Shown: positions 7,371 through 10,838 of the stretch, one piece after another | How positions within the stretch are numbered: position 1 is the stretch's first letter | Layout of the letters: each line of letters begins with the position of its first letter | From: Acidobacteriota bacterium | GTDB lineage: Bacteria; Acidobacteriota; Terriglobia; Bryobacterales; JACQDG01 | Reading direction: 5' to 3' | DNA: 10,838 bases | Assembly (NCBI GenBank): GCA_016201185.1 | Contig: JACQDG010000451.1 | Span: 1-10,838 of the forward strand | Position numbers and translations under genes: made by a program | Notes under the pieces: generated by a model | What the model was told of the DNA's origin: nothing | The model's input: only the letters and a program-made list of their open reading frames with translations | Databases searched by the model: none

Positions 7371-8649
7371 GCCCGCCGTCGACGACCGGCCGTCGCCAAA
7401 AGACCTGGACCGGTGCGTGCACTGCGGCCTGTGCCTGAACGCCTGCCCCACTTACCGCGAACTGGGCGTGGAGATGGACTCTCCGCGGGGCCGCATTTAC
7501 CAGATGGTGCAGGTAGCCGCGGGGCGGTTAGAGCCGGGCGACTCCTACGTGGAACACATTGACCTGTGCCTCGGCTGCCGCGCCTGTGAAACGGCTTGCC
7601 CTTCCGGCGTCGAGTACGGCAAGCTGGTCGAGGCCGCCCGAGCCCACATCGAGCAGGTCTGCCCGCGCTCCTGGCCGGCCCGTTTGGTCCGCCGCTTCGT
7701 TTACGGCCGGCTGCTGGTTTCCCCGCGGCTGATAAAGATTGCCGGGAATCTCGTCTCTCTCTACCAGTGGAGCGGCCTGCAGCGGCTGGTGCGGGCGAGC
7801 CGCGTGTTAAACCTTTTTGGAAACCTGGGCCAGCTCGAAAGGCTCCTGCCTCCAGCCGAGAAGCCGTTCTTCTTCGGCCAGATCGGACGAACTTTCCCGC
7901 CGCGCAGCGAGCAGCGCTATCGCGTGGCAATGGTGGCGGGATGCCTGGCCAATGTTTCCTTTTCGCGGCTAAACGAAGCCACCGTCCGCGTGTTGCAAGA
8001 GAACGGCTGCGAGGTTGCCGTGCCGACGGGCCAGGGCTGTTGCGGGGCCCTGCACGTCCACGCCGGCCTGCGCGAGCAGGGGCGCGAGCTGGCCCGCCGC
8101 AACATCGAGGCGTTCGAGACGGGTGGCTACGCCGCCATTATCACTAACGCCGCCGGCTGCGGCTCAACCTTGAAGGAATATGGCGAGCTTCTGGAGCACG
8201 ACCCCGCCTGGCGCGACCGCGCCCGGGCTTTCGCGTCCCGCGTGAGGGATGTGACGGAGTTCCTGGCGGAAATCGGGGTGAACCGGGAAATGGGGGCCTT
8301 AAATATCACGGCGACCTATCAGGATTCCTGCCACCTGGCCCACGGCCAGAGGATCCGGCTCCAGCCCCGCCAGCTTCTCGAGGCCGTCCCCGGGCTGAAG
8401 TTCAAGGAGCTGCCGCTTTCCGACCTCTGCTGCGGCTCGGCCGGCGTCTACAACGTCCAGCACACGGAGATGTCCCTGAGCATCCTCGAGAAGAAGATGC
8501 AGATGGCGGCCACGACCGGGGCCGACACCATCGTCACCGCCAACCCCGGCTGCATGCTGCAGCTCCGCGCCGGGGCCGCGCTCTACGGCCGCAACCAGCG
8601 CGTGATGCACGTGGTCGAAGTGCTGGACGAGGCTTACCGGAAGTTGTGA
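7345..8649 (+). CDS. glcF: Glycolate oxidase iron-sulfur subunit GlcF
   Basis: The 434-residue product carries two [4Fe-4S] motifs near the N terminus, Cys24-27-30-34 (CVHCGLCLNACP) and Cys75-78-81-85 (CLGCRACETACP). Two CCG (DUF3390/heterodisulfide-reductase-type) domains follow: the first with C200, C232-C233-G234 and C272, the second with C329, C362-C363-G364 and C403. This order is the standard GlcF layout, and all expected cysteines are present. It would carry electrons from the FAD subunits to the membrane quinone pool. The start overlaps glcE by 26 nt, and there is no usable later start before the first cluster motif. The 3' end overlaps the convergent glycosyltransferase gene by 16 nt. 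Confidence 0.92.
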   Translation: MAASTTVSEPAVDDRPSPKDLDRCVHCGLCLNACPTYRELGVEMDSPRGRIYQMVQVAAGRLEPGDSYVEHIDLCLGCRACETACPSGVEYGKLVEAARAHIEQVCPRSWPARLVRRFVYGRLLVSPRLIKIAGNLVSLYQWSGLQRLVRASRVLNLFGNLGQLERLLPPAEKPFFFGQIGRTFPPRSEQRYRVAMVAGCLANVSFSRLNEATVRVLQENGCEVAVPTGQGCCGALHVHAGLREQGRELARRNIEAFETGGYAAIITNAAGCGSTLKEYGELLEHDPAWRDRARAFASRVRDVTEFLAEIGVNREMGALNITATYQDSCHLAHGQRIRLQPRQLLEAVPGLKFKELPLSDLCCGSAGVYNVQHTEMSLSILEKKMQMAATTGADTIVTANPGCMLQLRAGAALYGRNQRVMHVVEVLDEAYRKL

Positions 8650-9737
8650 ATCGTCGTTTCTGCGACCAAATCCAGGTACATCTTCGCCGCCCGTTCGAGC
8701 GTGTGATTTTCCGCGATGTGCTGTGCGGCCCGGCGGCCGATCTCCCGCCGCATCTCTTCGCTCCCCGCGAGCGCCCGCAAATACTCGGCCAGCATCTCCA
8801 CCTCCGCCTCGCCAGGGTCGATCCGAATCACTGCCAGCTCGGGAAACGCCGCTGTTTCCTCGCCCGCCGTCACCAGGACCGGCTTGCCGATCCCCATCAT
8901 CTTGATCCCGATCCCGGAGGTCTCCCCGGCTGAGGGATCGCGCAGGTTGACGACAATGTCCGTAATTTCTGCCAGCCGCCAAAACTCGTCCTCGCTTACG
9001 TGACCCGTTCGAATCACCCCGCACGCCGCAAGCAGAGGTGCTAGCGACCGCTCCAAATCTGCCGACACAAACTCGCCCACCAGCAGGAACCTTGCTCGCG
9101 GCACGGCCGGAAGCGCCTTCAGAATGGAGCGCATCCGCATCGAGTCGCGCAAGTAGCCAAATGTGCCGATGACAATTTCTTCAGCGCCTATCCCCAACCG
9201 CTCCCGAGTCCGCGGCGCCTCCCCCGGCAAAGCGCGGGAGATAAAATAGTGCGGTATTTCCGCCACCTGCTTCCCCGGAACAACAGCCTCGACGATCCGT
9301 CTGGCCCCCGGATTGTGCACTACCACGGCGCGGCTCCGGTCCACCACGCGGCGCAGCAGCGGATACTGAAAATATCGCCGGTCGGACGAGGAGCGCGAGC
9401 GGGACCGCCACAGCTCCCTCCCCAGGTCCCTCATCCACTCGCCGTAGTTGTAAACGAATTCCTCTATGTAAGCCCGCTCGTCGAGCGTCCCCAGCAGAAA
9501 ATGATGCAGCACCGCGTCATGCAGGACGGCGACGCCCGGCTCAGCTAGGGCCGCCCGGTAAGCAGGGAGATGCAGGGGATTGTTGCCCAGATGGTAGAGG
9601 GCGTTATCGTATCCCGCGCGCGCCTCGGTCAGCACATCCACTTGTGCGTGGCGCCGCAGCTCGGCGAGCAGTCCCGCGGCGTAGTCGGCCACCCCGGTCG
9701 GGGCCGGCGGCAGGGGCGAGACAAACGCCAGCCTCAT
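8634..9737 (-). CDS. GT4-like glycosyltransferase (GT-B fold)
   Basis: The 367-residue product looks like a retaining GT-B glycosyltransferase of the GT4 type. It opens with MRLAFVSPLPPAPTGVADYA, the glycine-containing loop of the acceptor domain. HDAVLHHFLLG (73-83) follows, and the linker leads to a donor domain with GTFGYLRDSM (191-200) and LLVGEF (218-223). The donor-site motif reads GETSGIGIKMMGIGKPVLVT (271-290): the first Glu of the EX7E pair is present (E272), but Met280 occupies the second Glu position. Donor and acceptor are unknown; such enzymes often build exopolysaccharide or lipid-linked glycans. The start at 9737 overlaps the yggS stop as ATGA. The frame stays open upstream to 9929 inside yggS, but that extension has no GT homology. 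Its 3' end overlaps glcF on the other strand. Confidence 0.8.
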   Translation of the reverse strand: MRLAFVSPLPPAPTGVADYAAGLLAELRRHAQVDVLTEARAGYDNALYHLGNNPLHLPAYRAALAEPGVAVLHDAVLHHFLLGTLDERAYIEEFVYNYGEWMRDLGRELWRSRSRSSSDRRYFQYPLLRRVVDRSRAVVVHNPGARRIVEAVVPGKQVAEIPHYFISRALPGEAPRTRERLGIGAEEIVIGTFGYLRDSMRMRSILKALPAVPRARFLLVGEFVSADLERSLAPLLAACGVIRTGHVSEDEFWRLAEITDIVVNLRDPSAGETSGIGIKMMGIGKPVLVTAGEETAAFPELAVIRIDPGEAEVEMLAEYLRALAGSEEMRREIGRRAAQHIAENHTLERAAKMYLDLVAETTIHNFR

Positions 9738-10408
9738 CGATCGCCCGTTTGAGGCGGCTTGCGCTTTCCGAAGATGGCCGTACCAACACGAATCATGGTC
9801 GCCCCTTCCTCGATGGCCACCTCGAAATCCCCGGTCATGCCCATCGACAGTTCGGAGAGGCCGTGAGCGGCTGCCAGCTCCTGCAGCCGGCGAAAGTAAG
9901 GCCGCGAATCTTCCGGCGTCTCCGGCCACGGTGGCATCACCATCAGCCCCCGAAGCTCCAGGTTCTCCATGCTCCGCACCGCCTCGATCAAGGCCGGCAG
10001 CTCTTGCTCGGACGCCCCGCTTTTGGCCTCCTCCGGGGAGAGCCTCACCTCGATGAGCACGCGGAGCCGCTTCCCCGCTTCGTTCAAGCGCCGCGCCAGC
10101 CGGACGCTGTCCACCGTTTGGATCACATCGAACAATTCGGCCGCGACTCGCGCTTTGTTGCTTTGCAGGTGGCCGATCATATGAAAGGTCGCGCCGGGCA
10201 GATTGCCCAGCTCCGCGCGCTTCGTCTGAAACTCCTGCACGTAGTTTTCGCCGAAGTGGCGCAGGCCGGCCTCGTAGGCCTCGCGAATGGCAGCCGCCGG
10301 CTTGATTTTCGAAACGCCGATCAGCGTGATCTCCTCCCGCCGCCGTCCCGCGCGCCGGGCTGCCTGCTCGATCCTTTCCTCGATCTTGGCCAGCGCGTCC
10401 GCAATCAC
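9734..10408 (-). CDS. yggS: YggS/PLPBP family pyridoxal-phosphate homeostasis protein
   Basis: The 224-residue product binds PLP and buffers free vitamin B6 in the cytoplasm; loss in other bacteria upsets B6 and amino-acid balance. The family signatures are all present: GVSKIKP (31-37) with the PLP lysine K34, HFGENYVQE (51-59), FHMIGHLQSNK in place of the usual WHFIGHLQ, and the phosphate-binding MGMTGDFEVAIEEGAT with VGTAIFG near the C terminus. Length is typical of the family. The start is a GTG at 10408; no ATG lies nearby and no Shine-Dalgarno precedes it. It is first in a two-gene unit with the glycosyltransferase and diverges from tmk across a 22-nt gap. Confidence 0.93.
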   Translation of the reverse strand: MIADALAKIEERIEQAARRAGRRREEITLIGVSKIKPAAAIREAYEAGLRHFGENYVQEFQTKRAELGNLPGATFHMIGHLQSNKARVAAELFDVIQTVDSVRLARRLNEAGKRLRVLIEVRLSPEEAKSGASEQELPALIEAVRSMENLELRGLMVMPPWPETPEDSRPYFRRLQELAAAHGLSELSMGMTGDFEVAIEEGATMIRVGTAIFGKRKPPQTGDR

Positions 10409-10414
10409 AGGCTT

Positions 10415-10420
10415 ATTCTA
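10415..10420 (-). promoter_or_regulatory. -10 box for yggS, probably leaderless
   Basis: The minus strand reads TAGAAT, 5 of 6 matches to the -10 consensus, ending 6 nt before the yggS GTG at 10408. The expected transcription start is the start codon itself. No recognisable -35 is present. It shares two bases (10419-10420) with the divergent tmk -10 box. Confidence 0.4.
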
Positions 10421-10424
10421 TACT
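10419..10424 (+). promoter_or_regulatory. -10 box for tmk, probably leaderless
   Basis: TATACT, 5 of 6 matches to TATAAT, ends 6 nt before the tmk GTG at 10431, so transcription would begin on the start codon. The six bases between (GGTCAG) contain no useful Shine-Dalgarno. There is no clear -35. It lies in a short AT-rich island (10412-10424) within GC-rich sequence. Confidence 0.4.
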
Positions 10425-10430
10425 GGTCAG

Positions 10431-10838
10431 GTGTCTGAATACGCCGGCGCGTTTCTCACCTTCGAAGGCATAGACGGCAGCGGCAAGACAACACAACTGG
10501 AACTGCTGACAAATCGCCTCGAAGCGGCCGGCTACAGCGTGGTCCGCGCTCAGGAGCCGGGCGGTACCCGCGTGGGGCGTGAGATCCGCCGCATCCTGCT
10601 CGATGCCGCCTCCAGCGACCTGCGCGCCATGCCGGAACTGCTCCTCTACTTCGCCTCGCGCGCCCAAAACGTAGAAGAAGTGATCCTGCCGGCGCTAAGA
10701 TCCGGCCGGGTTGTGGTGGCCGATCGCTTCACCGACGCTTCCGTCGCCTATCAGGGCTTCGGCCGCGGCCTGGGCTTTGAAACCGTTGCGGCGCTGGACC
10801 AAATCGTCCCCCGGGGGCTGAAGCCGGATCTGACGTTC
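10431..10838 (+). CDS. tmk: Thymidylate kinase Tmk, 5' part (runs off the window)
   Basis: Tmk phosphorylates dTMP to dTDP with ATP. The frame is open from GTG 10431 to the window edge, giving the first 136 residues of a protein usually about 205-215 long. It has the P-loop GIDGSGKT (13-20), the substrate-site EPGGT (42-46), SRAQNVEEVI (76-85), and the DRF motif followed by TDASVAYQG (98-109). All are diagnostic of bacterial Tmk; the LID region and C terminus lie beyond the window. The GTG start puts the P-loop at the normal distance from the N terminus. No in-frame ATG lies between the GTG and the P-loop. Confidence 0.93.
   Translation, partial: MSEYAGAFLTFEGIDGSGKTTQLELLTNRLEAAGYSVVRAQEPGGTRVGREIRRILLDAASSDLRAMPELLLYFASRAQNVEEVILPALRSGRVVVADRFTDASVAYQGFGRGLGFETVAALDQIVPRGLKPDLTF

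Noticed and set aside
7355..8147. Long alternative frames on both strands inside glcF (7355-7930 minus, 7596-8147 plus)
   Set aside because: Arg/Pro/Gly-rich shadows of glcF, which contains all expected iron-sulfur cysteines in its own frame.
9738..9929. Upstream extension of the glycosyltransferase frame to 9929
   Set aside because: The extension lies wholly inside yggS and is Arg/Gly-rich. The start at 9737 gives the typical GT-B N terminus and an ATGA overlap with yggS.
9644..10438. 264-codon plus-strand open frame opposite yggS and reaching into tmk
   Set aside because: The translation has no motif and is the complement of the strongly supported yggS coding sequence; the real plus-strand gene starts at 10431 in another frame.

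Overview
The window is GC-rich, gene-dense bacterial chromosome with very short intergenic gaps. There is no mobile element, CRISPR array, tRNA or rRNA that I can see. The gene mix (a LiaF-like/DUF4097 membrane protein, a Tat-exported glycosidase-like protein, glcE/glcF, an EX7E-poor GT4 glycosyltransferase, yggS, tmk) and the base composition would fit an Acidobacteriota genome, for example the Bryobacter/Solibacter group. That assignment is inference from style; there is no taxonomic marker here.

Layout. (a) 30-1403 (+): membrane-anchored protein with a repetitive beta-rich DUF4097-type domain. (b) 1431-3938 (-): large Tat-signal protein with a GH67/GH20-like architecture, converging on (a) with a 27-nt gap. 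(c) 3939-4079: the longest non-coding gap, about 140 nt, between divergent genes. It holds a strong Shine-Dalgarno for (b), a perfect 8-bp-arm inverted repeat, a candidate promoter for (b), and a TATAAT box just before thiI. (d) 4080-8649 (+): four mutually overlapping genes, thiI, a secreted two-repeat beta-sandwich protein of unknown function, glcE and glcF. They look like one translationally coupled operon. (e) 8634-10408 (-): a GT4-like glycosyltransferase preceded by yggS, coupled through an ATGA overlap; the glycosyltransferase converges on glcF with a 16-nt antisense overlap. (f) 10431-10838 (+): the 5' part of tmk (thymidylate kinase), running off the window. It starts at GTG and has a P-loop near its N terminus.

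Function. ThiI thiolates tRNA U8 (and can supply sulfur for thiamine). GlcE and GlcF are the FAD and iron-sulfur subunits of a glycolate-oxidase-type complex whose catalytic GlcD subunit is not in the window. YggS is the PLP-homeostasis protein. The glycosidase-like and beta-sandwich proteins are exported and have no assignable substrate.

The most notable regulatory pattern is that thiI, yggS and tmk lack Shine-Dalgarno sequences and instead carry a -10-like hexamer ending 6-7 nt before the start codon, as expected for leaderless mRNAs. In the yggS/tmk gap the two divergent hexamers overlap each other. I do not see a clear unknown defence or mobile system; the novel candidates are individual proteins and this promoter architecture.
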